Assembly (NCBI GenBank): GCA_038230415.1
Contig: JBBRNH010000026.1
Location: 1 to 59,534 of the forward strand
Length of the DNA: 59,534 nt
Source: JBBRNH01 sp038230415
GTDB taxonomy: Bacteria; Bacteroidota; Bacteroidia; Cytophagales; Spirosomataceae
Reading direction: 5' to 3'
Shown: positions 24,470 through 33,736 of the stretch, piece after piece
Layout: each line of letters starts with the position of its first letter
How positions within the stretch are numbered: the first letter of the stretch is position 1
Translations under genes and position numbers: made by a program
The notes under the pieces: generated by a model
What the model was told of the DNA's origin: nothing
What the model saw: only the letters and a program-made list of their open reading frames with translations
Databases searched by the model: none

Positions 24470-25624
24470 TTACTTGCTTAACCGTAGCCGGTAACTGCCG
24501 AACGGCAAGATCAAAAACGGGAATGACGTGTTGTTGCTGAAACTCACAATGGGTACAAATACCGACAGGTCAAACGCATGACGCTTGCGGTCGAAGCGCA
24601 GACCAACCGACGGGAAGATGACCGTACCACTCCCCCGGATACCGACAACTACCTGATTTTCGCTGATGAGCGTGGTTCGCGGACTGATTTTCCGCACCGT
24701 GCCAACTGTCAGCAGGGTTCCGTTCGATAGCCCTCCGCGCCCGGATGCCACGCCAGCCCCGATGGTGGTGTTGTTTTGGGTGTCGCCGAAGGTGACAATG
24801 CCCCGAAAAAAACCCACCCCCGACCCTTCTCCGCCAAGCTGGGCCAGACCATACTGTGCGCTTGCCCCCAGCCGTACCCGCGCCGATACCGGCACCGAAA
24901 ACTTGGTGGTTAGGCTAAAGAGATTGGTGGGCAAAAATGAGTAAAACGTGGTGCCAACGCTCCAGTTGTCGGTTATGCCGTACTCAAACTGGCTGATATA
25001 CAGGTAGTAATTGTGGTAGTAGGCTTTGCCCCGCTGTACCGGAAACGCCGTTGGGGTCAGGTTCATGATCTGCGGGAACTGATTGGGATAGGCTTCGTTG
25101 CTGTTATCCCCGCTGCTGTTGGCGTAACTCCCCCCGGTAATCTCCATCCTGACGAGTTGCCCGTCAGGAATCCTGACTTCGCCTAAGTTCGTGGTTTTAA
25201 CAATGGTGCCGGTGCTGTCTTGCCGGATGAGTTGCCCCCGAATCCGGGTGCCATCGCGGGTGGTGAAGGTGTATTGCCGCTTGCCGGGTGGCTGGTTAAG
25301 CGGCAATACGGGCTCGGTTTGCTGAACGGCTCCGGTGGGTCGGCCAACGTAATAATCGGTCGGATTATCGGGCGGGCGTTGGTCGGTAATGCGGTCAAAC
25401 AAAGCTTGTTCCACGTAAGACAACTGCCCGTTTCGGAGCCGCACGGTAAACATCGTGCTGTCTCGCCGAACAATCCGGCCCTGAATAAATGACCCGTCGC
25501 GGAGCAAAATGTAGTAGGGTTGTTTGCGGTTGGTTGTGTCGAAGGGCGCAGCAGACCGGGCGGGCGTTTGAGCCAGTAACGGTAACGAAGTCAGTAGAAC
25601 TGCAGTCAGTAAAATCAGTTTCAT
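24470..25624 (-). CDS. outer-membrane protein with two LSm-like N-terminal repeats
   Basis: Starting at MKLILLTAVLLTSLPLLAQ (ATG 25624) gives 384 residues with a signal peptide. Two copies of a short beta domain follow: YYILLRDGSFIQGRIVRRDS and YTFTTRDGTRIRGQLIRQDS, each resembling an SH3/LSm-like barrel. The C-terminal 220 residues alternate hydrophobic and polar residues like an outer-membrane beta-barrel and end in PFGSYRLRLSK. It is a paralog of the next upstream gene, at 25668, and probably shares its transcript. Role unknown. Confidence 0.65.
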   Translation of the reverse strand: MKLILLTAVLLTSLPLLAQTPARSAAPFDTTNRKQPYYILLRDGSFIQGRIVRRDSTMFTVRLRNGQLSYVEQALFDRITDQRPPDNPTDYYVGRPTGAVQQTEPVLPLNQPPGKRQYTFTTRDGTRIRGQLIRQDSTGTIVKTTNLGEVRIPDGQLVRMEITGGSYANSSGDNSNEAYPNQFPQIMNLTPTAFPVQRGKAYYHNYYLYISQFEYGITDNWSVGTTFYSFLPTNLFSLTTKFSVPVSARVRLGASAQYGLAQLGGEGSGVGFFRGIVTFGDTQNNTTIGAGVASGRGGLSNGTLLTVGTVRKISPRTTLISENQVVVGIRGSGTVIFPSVGLRFDRKRHAFDLSVFVPIVSFSNNTSFPFLILPFGSYRLRLSK

Positions 25625-25667
25625 GGTAGCAGGTGTTGGTTTGGTGGCAGCCTGGCAACGGCGCAAA

Positions 25668-26717
25668 CTATGGTTTTCCTTTGTAGCTCTTAATCAGCAG
25701 GTTATAACCCACGTAAGGCAGCGGATAGAGTTTTCGTTCGCGGTAGGAATAGAATCCCCCGCCCGCAAAACTCGCGTATCGGTATTCATCGCGCACGAGT
25801 CCCAGCACCCCAATATCAAACGAATGTCTTCGCCGGTCGAGCCGGAACACGCCCGAAAACTGACTGCCTGCATCGTTGCCGAATGGGTCCCGGCCACTGA
25901 TAATGTTATCGCTGACAAAACTGAGTTTCGGGGCTAATTTCATCACGGCTCCAATTCTGATGTACGTGGGCCGGGTGTTGCCATAACTTTTTCCGAGCGT
26001 CTGCCCATAAGCAACTGTAATGTTGCGCTGACTGTCGCCAAAAGAAGCCAAGGCTTCGATTTGCCACTGTTCCAGGATTTTGTAACTGCCAAAATCGTTG
26101 CGTTGTGTGTAGGCAGGCCGGTAAATACCCCCCACACCTACCCGCAGCCAGGGGCCGACGGGAAACGTGATTTTCGATTGCAATACGAAACTCTGGATTA
26201 CGCCCCGGTCAGTCAAAAGCGACATGATGGGCGCAGCCGTTGCCCCAATACTCCAGAATTTGGTGAGGCCAAAATCGAGTTGATTGACAATGCCGTACTG
26301 ATTGCGGAAATACATCCGTCCGGCATCGGGGTTAAATGCCGTTTGATTAAAGAGCATATACGGCCCAAACCGATTGGCATAGCCGTTTCTTGGCGCGTTG
26401 ATGGTATCGGTAACAGGTTTAGACACGGCGGCCACCACCACCACCATGTCTTGTGCTTTAGGGCGACCCGACCCCAGGTTTTTGAGCAAATCGAGCGGCA
26501 CGTAGGTAATCTGCCCAGTCTTGAGCCGAACGGTGTAATTTGAGCTATCCCGCCGGATAATGCGCCCGTAAAGCGCGGTGCCATCGTTAAGGTAGAGCGA
26601 GTAATTGCGGGCGCGGCTGGTATCAACCGGGGCCGTGTTGGGTTGTTGGGCCAGAACGTTTTGGCAGGGTAGGAGGGTGGTTGCGAGCAGCAACAGCGAA
26701 AGCAGAACTGTTTTCAT
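25668..26717 (-). CDS. outer-membrane protein with LSm-like N-terminal domain (paralog)
   Basis: Starting at MKTVLLSLLLLATTLLP (ATG 26717) gives 349 residues and a signal peptide ending near LAQQP. One short barrel-like domain follows (YSLYLNDGTALYGRIIRRDS, YTVRLKTGQITYVPL), then a beta-barrel-like C-terminal half. The sequence and layout match the neighbour at 24470, indicating a tandem duplication with one domain copy lost or gained. It is divergent from the aminotransferase gene, with a 48-base gap. Function unknown. Confidence 0.65.
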   Translation of the reverse strand: MKTVLLSLLLLATTLLPCQNVLAQQPNTAPVDTSRARNYSLYLNDGTALYGRIIRRDSSNYTVRLKTGQITYVPLDLLKNLGSGRPKAQDMVVVVAAVSKPVTDTINAPRNGYANRFGPYMLFNQTAFNPDAGRMYFRNQYGIVNQLDFGLTKFWSIGATAAPIMSLLTDRGVIQSFVLQSKITFPVGPWLRVGVGGIYRPAYTQRNDFGSYKILEQWQIEALASFGDSQRNITVAYGQTLGKSYGNTRPTYIRIGAVMKLAPKLSFVSDNIISGRDPFGNDAGSQFSGVFRLDRRRHSFDIGVLGLVRDEYRYASFAGGGFYSYRERKLYPLPYVGYNLLIKSYKGKP

Positions 26718-26765
26718 AACGGGACGTGTTGGTTTTGAAGGACACTCGATAAACGAAAGAAATTG

Positions 26766-27992
26766 ATGCAAACGGTGACGCACCGCCAACTTTTTTTTGA
26801 CCACATTGCTCAGACCTCCGATTTCCCGTTAGGGTTGGAAATAGACCGGGCCGAAGGCGTTTTTTTATTTGGTTCGGGCGGTGAACAGTACCTCGACCTG
26901 ATTTCGGGTATCGGCGTTAGCAACGTCGGCCACCGGCACCCGGCTGTGACCCGCGCCATTCATGAGCAGGTAGATAAGTACCTGCACCTGATGGTTTATG
27001 GCGAATTTGTGCAGACTCCGCAAACCCAATTGGCGCAGGCGTTGGCGCAAACACTGGCTCCGTATTCAACCGAATTTGGCCCGATAGACACGGTTTACTT
27101 TGCCAACTCCGGCACCGAAGCCATCGAAGGAGCCATGAAACTCGCCAAGCGGGTGACGGGCCGGGCCGAATTTATTTCCTGCGTCAATGCCTACCACGGC
27201 TCCACACAGGGCGCGTTATCCCTGTCGGGTGAGGAGAATTTTAAACGAAACTACCGCCCGCTGTTGCCCGGAATCCGCCATATTCAACACCGAAACTGGG
27301 CCGATATCGACCAGATTAGCTGCCGGACGGCGGGCGTGGTGATGGAGGTGATTCAGGGCGAAGCGGGCGTTCGGGTGCCGGATGCCGCCTATCTACAGGC
27401 CGTTCGGCAACGCTGCACCGACGTGGGTGCCTTGCTGATTTTTGACGAGATACAAACCGGATTCGGGCGCACGGGCCGGTTTTGGGCCTTTGAAGACTTC
27501 ACTACGCCAGCAGCGTCGGCAGTGCCGGATGTGCTGATAGCCGCCAAAGGCATGGGGGGCGGAATGCCAATCGGCGCGTTTATGGCCCCGGCAGCCTTAA
27601 TGCAGGTATTTAGAAGCAACCCGATTTTGGGCCACATCACCACGTTTGGCGGGCATCCGGTGAGTTGCGCGGCATCGCTGGCAACGTTGCGGGTGGTTCA
27701 GAACGAAGCCCTTGCCGGGCAGGCCGAAGCAAAGGGCCGGTTGATCCGGGGGTTGCTGGGGCAACATCCGGCCATTCGTGACATTCGGGGAAAAGGACTG
27801 ATGCTGGCGGCTGAATTTGACTCATTCGCCGTGTTGAAACCCATAATTGACCGGGCCTTACTGGCCCGGCCAACGGGCGTATTGACCGACTGGTTTCTGT
27901 TTTGTGATAACTCGATGCGGATTGTGCCGCCCCTCATCATTACCGAAGCTGAAATCAACCTGGCCTGCGCCGTGATTCTGGACGCGATTTGA
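26766..27992 (+). CDS. class III (ornithine/GABA-type) aminotransferase
   Basis: The ATG at 26766 is preferred over the adjacent TTG. The 408-residue PLP enzyme has NSGTEAIEGAMKLA, an acidic DEIQTGFGRTG motif, the catalytic Lys in LIAAKGMGGGMPIG and the closing RIVPPLIITEAEI. This is the fold-type I class III aminotransferase pattern of ornithine, 4-aminobutyrate and lysine 6-aminotransferases. The substrate cannot be fixed from the sequence. A VapBC-like pair follows on the same strand. Confidence 0.85.
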   Translation: MQTVTHRQLFFDHIAQTSDFPLGLEIDRAEGVFLFGSGGEQYLDLISGIGVSNVGHRHPAVTRAIHEQVDKYLHLMVYGEFVQTPQTQLAQALAQTLAPYSTEFGPIDTVYFANSGTEAIEGAMKLAKRVTGRAEFISCVNAYHGSTQGALSLSGEENFKRNYRPLLPGIRHIQHRNWADIDQISCRTAGVVMEVIQGEAGVRVPDAAYLQAVRQRCTDVGALLIFDEIQTGFGRTGRFWAFEDFTTPAASAVPDVLIAAKGMGGGMPIGAFMAPAALMQVFRSNPILGHITTFGGHPVSCAASLATLRVVQNEALAGQAEAKGRLIRGLLGQHPAIRDIRGKGLMLAAEFDSFAVLKPIIDRALLARPTGVLTDWFLFCDNSMRIVPPLIITEAEINLACAVILDAI

Positions 27993-28026
27993 TGGAATTT
28001 CGTAGCTTTCAAAAAAATACCTTGTC

Positions 28027-28254
28027 ATGACAGAATTCAAAGTATTGATAGACGACACGGTTGTCCGTCAATTGGGCCGGGATACTATTGATGAGCAATT
28101 GATTGTTTTTACCCGGCGTTTGCAGATGAAGGCAATCGCTGATGATTTACTGCCTGATTTAGAGCAAGATGACCTGATGAATGACCCGGCGTGGCAACTG
28201 GCCCGTGAACAGGCGTTTCGGGAACGGGGCCACCACTATCTGCGCCAACCATGA
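28027..28254 (+). CDS. antitoxin of a PIN toxin-antitoxin pair
   Basis: This 75-residue, mostly helical protein begins MTEFKVLIDDTVVRQLGRDT and carries many charged residues. Its stop overlaps the ATG of the PIN-domain toxin by four bases (ATGA). I do not recognise an AbrB or ribbon-helix-helix motif. The role is inferred from size and coupling. Confidence 0.65.
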   Translation: MTEFKVLIDDTVVRQLGRDTIDEQLIVFTRRLQMKAIADDLLPDLEQDDLMNDPAWQLAREQAFRERGHHYLRQP

Positions 28255-28676
28255 GTGATTACGTTTTGGATGCAAATGTGATTATGAGTATGCTCATCAG
28301 CGGTAAAGCAAGCTACTGCGAACTGACAGCTATTTTTCGGTTTGTTACGATTGATTTTGTATTTGATGAAATTCGGACGTACAAAGGCGTTATCACGACA
28401 CGTTCGGCCAAAAAACCTGCTGAATTACAGCGTTTTGCCGAATTTATTTTTGCCCGATTAACGGTTTTGCCCGATTTTGTTTTGCAGGAAGAATCGCTAC
28501 TGAAAGCAACTCAATTGTGCACAGGCATTGACTTGAAAGACGTGAGTTACGTTGCTTTGTCACTGCAACTAAACCTGCCTTTGTTAACTCGTGATAAACC
28601 GTTGGTTGATGGGCTGAGACAAAAAGGGTTTAGGGATATGATGCTGTTCAGCGATTTCTTGAAGCGCATGAATTAA
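28251..28676 (+). CDS. PIN-domain toxin (VapC-like ribonuclease)
   Basis: The 141-residue protein has acidic residues placed as in PIN nucleases: the first Asp in YVLDANVIMSML, Glu in FVFDEIRTYKG, an Asp in GIDLKDVSYVALSLQL and a final Asp in LLTRDKPLVDGL. VapC toxins cleave tRNA or rRNA when not held by the antitoxin. The coupling with the small upstream gene supports a type II pair. A strong bidirectional hairpin follows. Confidence 0.8.
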   Translation: MSDYVLDANVIMSMLISGKASYCELTAIFRFVTIDFVFDEIRTYKGVITTRSAKKPAELQRFAEFIFARLTVLPDFVLQEESLLKATQLCTGIDLKDVSYVALSLQLNLPLLTRDKPLVDGLRQKGFRDMMLFSDFLKRMN

Positions 28677-28689
28677 CGATTGATCTAAT

Positions 28690-28742
28690 AAAAGTGCCTT
28701 GCACCGCTGCTGAAGTTTTCAGAACGATGCAAGGCACTTTTG
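28690..28742. terminator. bidirectional intrinsic terminator
   Basis: Arms AAAGTGCCTTGCA (28691-28703) and TGCAAGGCACTTT (28728-28740) form a perfect 13-bp stem with A's before and T's after. The loop contains a small nested stem. It separates the PIN toxin (+) from the beta-barrel gene (-). Confidence 0.8.
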
Positions 28743-28763
28743 TTAGCGTTTATCAGGCAGGAT

Positions 28764-29408
28764 TTAGTTCAGACTGAACCCAATTGAGATCATGCCGACA
28801 CCGTTTTTGGCATTGCCTAAGATCGAACCGGCTACACCACCGTTGGCAATGTTCCTGACCCCCTGGGCATAGCGCAAACCAATTAACGCCTTGCCTGCGT
28901 ACAGGTTCAGGCCACCGGCAATACCGTAGTCCGTCCGGTTAAAGTTGTCACGGTTCAGGGCTGATGTGCTCTTTCCAAGATCGCCGGTTGAGCTTATGTT
29001 GGTGCTGAGCAGGTAACTCAGGTATGGCCCGGCCTGAATTTCAACGGCATTGCCCAACTTAAACGTAGCCAAAACGGGTAACTCTAAATAATTGAGCCGA
29101 AACGTGTTACGGCCCTGCAAACCAAGTGCGTTGTAATTGGCAGACGCGCCTTTGGTACTGTAAAGCAACTCCGGCTGAATGGCAAAAAAACGGCCCGCCG
29201 GAATCTGGGCATATACCCCGCCATGAAAACCGTACCGCTCTTTGCGGTCGTTATTTTTGGCGTTTTCGTAGTAAAGCGTACTGGCGTTGAAGCCCCCTTT
29301 GAGACCTGCCCGAACTTGGTTTTGGGCCTGAGCCGCCACCGGCGCGGCCAGATAAATGCCTGCCGACAGCACGGCGACACTGGTCATTTTGTTCAGTAAG
29401 TTTTTCAT
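28764..29408 (-). CDS. outer-membrane beta-barrel protein (porin family/PorT-like)
   Basis: The 214-residue protein has a signal peptide (MKNLLNKMTSVAVLSAGIYL, cleavage near AQAQ). An 8-stranded-type barrel follows with RAGLKGGFNASTL, FFAIQPELLYSTKG, YLELPVLATFKLG and IQAGPYLSYLL, and ends in aromatic/hydrophobic GMISIGFSLN. This is the PF13568-like 'outer membrane protein beta-barrel' pattern common in Bacteroidota. Its physiological role is unknown. It is transcribed alone. Confidence 0.85.
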   Translation of the reverse strand: MKNLLNKMTSVAVLSAGIYLAAPVAAQAQNQVRAGLKGGFNASTLYYENAKNNDRKERYGFHGGVYAQIPAGRFFAIQPELLYSTKGASANYNALGLQGRNTFRLNYLELPVLATFKLGNAVEIQAGPYLSYLLSTNISSTGDLGKSTSALNRDNFNRTDYGIAGGLNLYAGKALIGLRYAQGVRNIANGGVAGSILGNAKNGVGMISIGFSLN

Positions 29409-29635
29409 AACGTTGCGTATTTGAGCCGAAAAATGGCGTAACTACGCACATTCATGCCCCACATTCATGCCAACAAAGTACCGAACTGACCACCGTTGCG
29501 CGTTTCCGGCTGTTTATGAGCCGGTTACGGCCCGGCTCAACGCTGCTTGCTGATTGGTTGTGTGATAGAATTTGGCAATGAAATGTGTAATGGTTCTACA
29601 TAATAGGGCAGTCTTTTTCACAACAGCGGCATATT

Positions 29636-31543
29636 ATGCAAACGACAACTGCGCCCGACGCACAACCGGATGAGTATCAACAAAGCCGGATTCTGGCCGG
29701 TGTGCTAACTGCCTCGCTGAATGGCCTAATCGCCTACCAGTCGGTGCGGGATGCCGCGGGAGCCATTATTGACTTTCAACTTTTGCGCTACAACCGCGTG
29801 GCCGTACAGATGATGGCCCTGCCGCCCGATGCTGCGGGCCAAACACTGCTGGCTTTGTTCCCGGATGTGAAAGCCGCTGGTCTGTTTGATCAGTATGTGC
29901 AGGTAGTGGAGCAGGGCTACCCGGTTCATCTCGAAACGCCGTTCAACGCCGGGCTGGCAACCGGGTGGTTTGAGATTCAGGCGGCAAAACTGGACGATGG
30001 CTTCGTGATTGCTTTTCAGGACATTACCAGCCGGAAAACCGCCGAACAACAGGCGGGCCAACTCAGGAGCATTTTAGATGGCTCGATAAACAGTATTATG
30101 TCGCTGAAAGCCATTCGCTCTGAAACCGGCGAAATCATTGACTTTGACATACTGACCGCCAACCGCGCTGCCGAAGAATACCTCAACGTCAGTCTGGCCG
30201 ATATGCAGGGAAAACAATTGCTCGATTTGTTTCCCGAAAACCGGGTAATGGGCCTGTTTACCATGTATATCCGGGCCATCGAAACCGGGGAGCCGCAACG
30301 GATGGAAGCCCATTATGACCAAAACGGCGACGATTACTGGCTCGATGAATCGGCCACGCCCTACGGCCACGACGCGCTGGTGGTGACGTTTCTTGACCGC
30401 ACGGTTGAGAAAAAAGCCCAGCAAGCATTAGTAGGCGAGGCCGTACTGTTCAAAACACTCTCGAACAATGTGCCGGAAACGGGTGTGCTGGTCTGCGACC
30501 ATAACCTGCGCGTGTTGTTTGCCAACGGTGACCTGCCGCCTGCTTTTCGGGTGCCGACAGCCGAGATTACCAACCGCAAACTGGCCGATGCTTTGCAGGA
30601 AAACTGGTATGATCCCGTGAAACAGAGTTTTACGCGGGCCTTGTCGGGGCAAAGCCATAGCATGACCGAAGAGGTAAGCGGGCAATTTTACGAGGTGTTT
30701 TTCTCACCCGTACGCAACGATGCCGGTGAGACGCTGATGGCGATGGTCACGTTCAGGAACGTAACCAGCGTAACCACCGCCCGGCAGGAGTTGGAAGCAT
30801 CGGTGCAGGAACTCAAACGCTCGAACGACAATTTAGAGCAATTTGCCTACGTTGCCAGCCACGATTTGCAGGAACCGCTCCGAAAGGTGCAGTCATTCGG
30901 CGATATTCTGGCGAATCAGTTCTCGGCAGAACTGGGCGAAACCGGCACCGATATAGTACGCCGGATGCAGTCGGCAGCGGCCCGGATGTCCGTTCTGATC
31001 CGGGACATTCTGGCTTATTCCCGGCTGACCACGCAGCAGGCTCCGTTTGCCCCGCTTAATCTGAACCCTATTGTTCAGGATGTCCTGGACGATCTTGAAA
31101 CGATTATTCAGGCCAAGCGGGCCGTGATAACGGTAGAACCGATGCCGAAGCAGTTTTCGGGCGATGCGGGTCAGCTACGGCAACTGTTTCAGAACCTGCT
31201 GACCAACGCCCTGAAATTTACCCGGCCCGGCATCATTCCCGAAATAAACATTACCTGCGACAAAAAACGGGGGGCCGACCTGACCGGATTGGTGCCACCG
31301 GCGCAGGCCCGGAAAGAATTTTATTGTATTCAGATTATTGACAATGGAATCGGTTTCGACCCGAAACAGGCCGACCGTATTTTTCAAATTTTTCAGCGGC
31401 TGCACGGGCGCAGCGAGTATCAGGGAACGGGTATCGGGCTGGCTATTGTGCAGAAAGTAGTTGATAATCACCGGGGTTACATTATGGCCGAAGCGCAACC
31501 CGGAGCCGGAGCCACATTTACGGTTGCGATTCCGGTGCGGTGA
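29636..31543 (+). CDS. PAS-domain sensor histidine kinase
   Basis: The 635-residue protein lacks transmembrane segments. Three PAS-like domains (residues about 20-130, 145-260 and 270-385) lead to a HisKA domain with the phospho-acceptor in YVASHDLQEPLRK. An HATPase domain follows with the N box FQNLLTNALKFT, G1 IIDNGIGFDP and G2 GTGIGLAIV. The H-box and short linker resemble bacteriophytochrome-type kinases. A receiver-only protein and a receiver-PAS-kinase hybrid follow on the same strand, making a phosphorelay likely. The signal is unknown. Confidence 0.9.
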   Translation: MQTTTAPDAQPDEYQQSRILAGVLTASLNGLIAYQSVRDAAGAIIDFQLLRYNRVAVQMMALPPDAAGQTLLALFPDVKAAGLFDQYVQVVEQGYPVHLETPFNAGLATGWFEIQAAKLDDGFVIAFQDITSRKTAEQQAGQLRSILDGSINSIMSLKAIRSETGEIIDFDILTANRAAEEYLNVSLADMQGKQLLDLFPENRVMGLFTMYIRAIETGEPQRMEAHYDQNGDDYWLDESATPYGHDALVVTFLDRTVEKKAQQALVGEAVLFKTLSNNVPETGVLVCDHNLRVLFANGDLPPAFRVPTAEITNRKLADALQENWYDPVKQSFTRALSGQSHSMTEEVSGQFYEVFFSPVRNDAGETLMAMVTFRNVTSVTTARQELEASVQELKRSNDNLEQFAYVASHDLQEPLRKVQSFGDILANQFSAELGETGTDIVRRMQSAAARMSVLIRDILAYSRLTTQQAPFAPLNLNPIVQDVLDDLETIIQAKRAVITVEPMPKQFSGDAGQLRQLFQNLLTNALKFTRPGIIPEINITCDKKRGADLTGLVPPAQARKEFYCIQIIDNGIGFDPKQADRIFQIFQRLHGRSEYQGTGIGLAIVQKVVDNHRGYIMAEAQPGAGATFTVAIPVR

Positions 31544-31560
31544 ACGTGGCTATTCTTTTA

Positions 31561-31568
31561 TATCTTTG
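31561..31568 (+). promoter_or_regulatory. candidate -7 box upstream of the receiver gene
   Basis: TATCTTTG at 31561-31568 matches the Bacteroidota TAnnTTTG element, 42 bases before the receiver-protein start. A TTTG at the expected -33 position is missing, so promoter activity is tentative. Confidence 0.35.
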
Positions 31569-31610
31569 GCCGTGTAACACCGAAACTAAACCTAAATAAA
31601 CTTACCCATT

Positions 31611-32057
31611 ATGTCCCGTAACCGTACTAACAAAATGGTTATTCTCATTGCCGATGATGACGCTGACGACCGGATGTTTCTGGAACAGGCATTGCGAAAC
31701 AATGATTATATGAGCGATATCCGGTTTGTTGAAGATGGCGAAGAACTAATGGAATATCTGACCCGAAAGGGCAAGTATGCCACCGAAGACGCGCCCTGGC
31801 CCAATCTGCTGGTTCTTGACCTGAATATGCCCCGGAAAAACGGATTTCAGGCCCTGGCCGATATCAAAGCCGACAGTCGGCTGCGCCGGTTGCCGGTGAT
31901 TGTCATGACCACGTCGTCGGCAGACGAAGACGTAGTGAAAAGTTATAACCTCGGCGTTAACTCATTCATTACCAAGCCCTTTAATTTTGGGCGGTTAGTT
32001 GAGATGATTGGTGCTATGAAAACCTACTGGCTCGAAACGGTTAAATTACCTGAATGA
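31611..32057 (+). CDS. single-domain response regulator (Rcp1-like)
   Basis: The 148-residue receiver has the acidic cluster LIADDDADDRMFLEQAL, the phospho-acceptor Asp in LVLDLNMPRKNG, Thr/Ser in VMTTSS and Lys in FITKPFNF. There is no output domain. This form resembles the Rcp1-type regulators that pair with phytochrome-like kinases. It lies between the PAS kinase at 29636 and the hybrid at 32064 and is the obvious phosphate shuttle between them. Confidence 0.9.
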   Translation: MSRNRTNKMVILIADDDADDRMFLEQALRNNDYMSDIRFVEDGEELMEYLTRKGKYATEDAPWPNLLVLDLNMPRKNGFQALADIKADSRLRRLPVIVMTTSSADEDVVKSYNLGVNSFITKPFNFGRLVEMIGAMKTYWLETVKLPE

Positions 32058-32063
32058 TTTGCC

Positions 32064-33551
32064 ATGCTCGCAACGCAATCGCTACCCGACGTTAAACTGA
32101 ATCAACCTAAAATAAGAGTGCTGCTGGTCGAAGACGACGAAGACGATTATGTATTGACCCGAACGCTGGTTTCATCAAAAGAAAATGCCAACATCCGGCT
32201 CGATTGGGTTGACTCCTACGAAGACGGCATCGAGGCTATTTGCGCTGATAAGTACGATGTGTATTTGATTGATTACCGGCTTGGGCAGCGCACCGGCATC
32301 GATCTCATTCAGGAAGCGTCGCGGCAGGGGTGCATGGCCCCCATGATTTTACTCACCGGACAGGACGATCTCGCCATTGACTACTCCGCGCTTGAACTCG
32401 GCGCGTCTGACTACCTTGTGAAAGGCCGGATTGACGCGCAATTGCTGGGCCGCAGCATCCGGTATGCCATGAAACAGGCGGAAATCCTGGCCGATCTTGC
32501 TCAAAACGAAAATAAGTATCGTTCCCTGTTTGAACGCTCCATGGATGCCATCTTTGTGATGAACGACCGGCTCCAGTTTTTAGATGCAAATCCTGCCGTT
32601 AGTGACCTGCTCGGCTATAGCCGCGACGAACTGCGCCGGATGAACCCCGTCAGGCTGTTTGATAAACCCGACTGTCTGCGCGAAATCCGGTTCAAAATCC
32701 GGGAGATGAATCAAATCAAAGATTTTGACACTACCCTGCTGCACCAAAACGGACGCAAACGGCTTTGCCTGGTGTCGGTCTGGTCCGTGTTCGACTCTGC
32801 CGGTCAGCCCGCCTGGTATCAGGGTATCGTGCGTGATGTTACCGATCAGAAACGCGCACAACATGAACTGCTGGTGGCCGAAAAACTGAGCATGACCGGA
32901 AAAATTGCCCGCAGTATAGCCCACGAAGTGCGTAATCCACTCACTAACTTAGGGTTAGCCTTAGAGCAACTCAAAGACGAACTCCCCCCGGACGACCCCG
33001 CAACCACGCTTTACACCGACATTATCCACCGGAATGTGGGCCGCATCGGGCAGCTTATCACCGAGATGCTCAACTCGTCGAAACCCCGCGATCTCGACCG
33101 GCAGATGCAGCCCCTGTCAGCCATCGTGCGCTCAACGCTGGCGTTGGTGACTGATCGGCTGAAGCTGAAATCAATGACGCTCATCACCGACTTTGCCGAC
33201 GGAGACTGTCCGGCTCCGCTCGACGCTGACCAACTCAAAACGGCTCTGCTCAACATTATGGTCAACGCCGTTGAAGCCATGGAACCGGGCCGGGGGGTAC
33301 TCACGGTGAAAACTCACTGCACCGACGATAACCGGGTCTGCGTAACAGTCAGTGATAACGGCAGCGGTATCTCCGACGAAAACCGGCAGCGGCTTTTCGA
33401 TCCTTTTTTTACGGCCAAATCAGGCGGGATGGGCTTAGGGCTTACCGCTACGCAAAACATTGTGAACAGCCACAAGGGGAGTATTGACGTTGAGAGCAAA
33501 GTGGGCGAGGGAACCACGTTCCGATTGCTGTTTCCCCAGAAATACGTGTAG
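32064..33551 (+). CDS. receiver-PAS-histidine kinase hybrid
   Basis: The 495-residue protein starts with a receiver domain (VLLVEDDEDDYVLTRTL, Asp in YLIDYRLGQRTG, Lys in DYLVKGR). A PAS domain follows (SLFERSMDAIFVMNDRL), then HisKA with the phosphorylatable His in RSIAHEVRNPL and an HATPase (IMVNAVEAM, SDNGSGISD, GGMGLGLTAT). The receiver-first order suggests that its kinase is controlled by the upstream regulator or kinase. The gene begins 6 bases after the Rcp1-like gene ends, so they share a transcript. Confidence 0.9.
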   Translation: MLATQSLPDVKLNQPKIRVLLVEDDEDDYVLTRTLVSSKENANIRLDWVDSYEDGIEAICADKYDVYLIDYRLGQRTGIDLIQEASRQGCMAPMILLTGQDDLAIDYSALELGASDYLVKGRIDAQLLGRSIRYAMKQAEILADLAQNENKYRSLFERSMDAIFVMNDRLQFLDANPAVSDLLGYSRDELRRMNPVRLFDKPDCLREIRFKIREMNQIKDFDTTLLHQNGRKRLCLVSVWSVFDSAGQPAWYQGIVRDVTDQKRAQHELLVAEKLSMTGKIARSIAHEVRNPLTNLGLALEQLKDELPPDDPATTLYTDIIHRNVGRIGQLITEMLNSSKPRDLDRQMQPLSAIVRSTLALVTDRLKLKSMTLITDFADGDCPAPLDADQLKTALLNIMVNAVEAMEPGRGVLTVKTHCTDDNRVCVTVSDNGSGISDENRQRLFDPFFTAKSGGMGLGLTATQNIVNSHKGSIDVESKVGEGTTFRLLFPQKYV

Positions 33552-33736
33552 AAAACTCTACAATTCTCCTCACCCGTTTTCCACAATCCTACAATTATAC
33601 CACACCGGCAATAGAGTAAGCGGCTGAGGTGCGTGTAATTAACTGCCTGATTATGAGTTCTCTTGCCAATATGCGTTACTTTCTGGTTTATGTCTGTCAG
33701 AACTGGCATCAAAATTTCTATACAATGTGTAGAACC

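Noticed and set aside
29518..29538. GAGCCGG/CCGGCTC hairpin upstream of the PAS kinase
   Set aside because: Only 7 bp with no T-tract and no clear role; it could be chance in GC-rich DNA.
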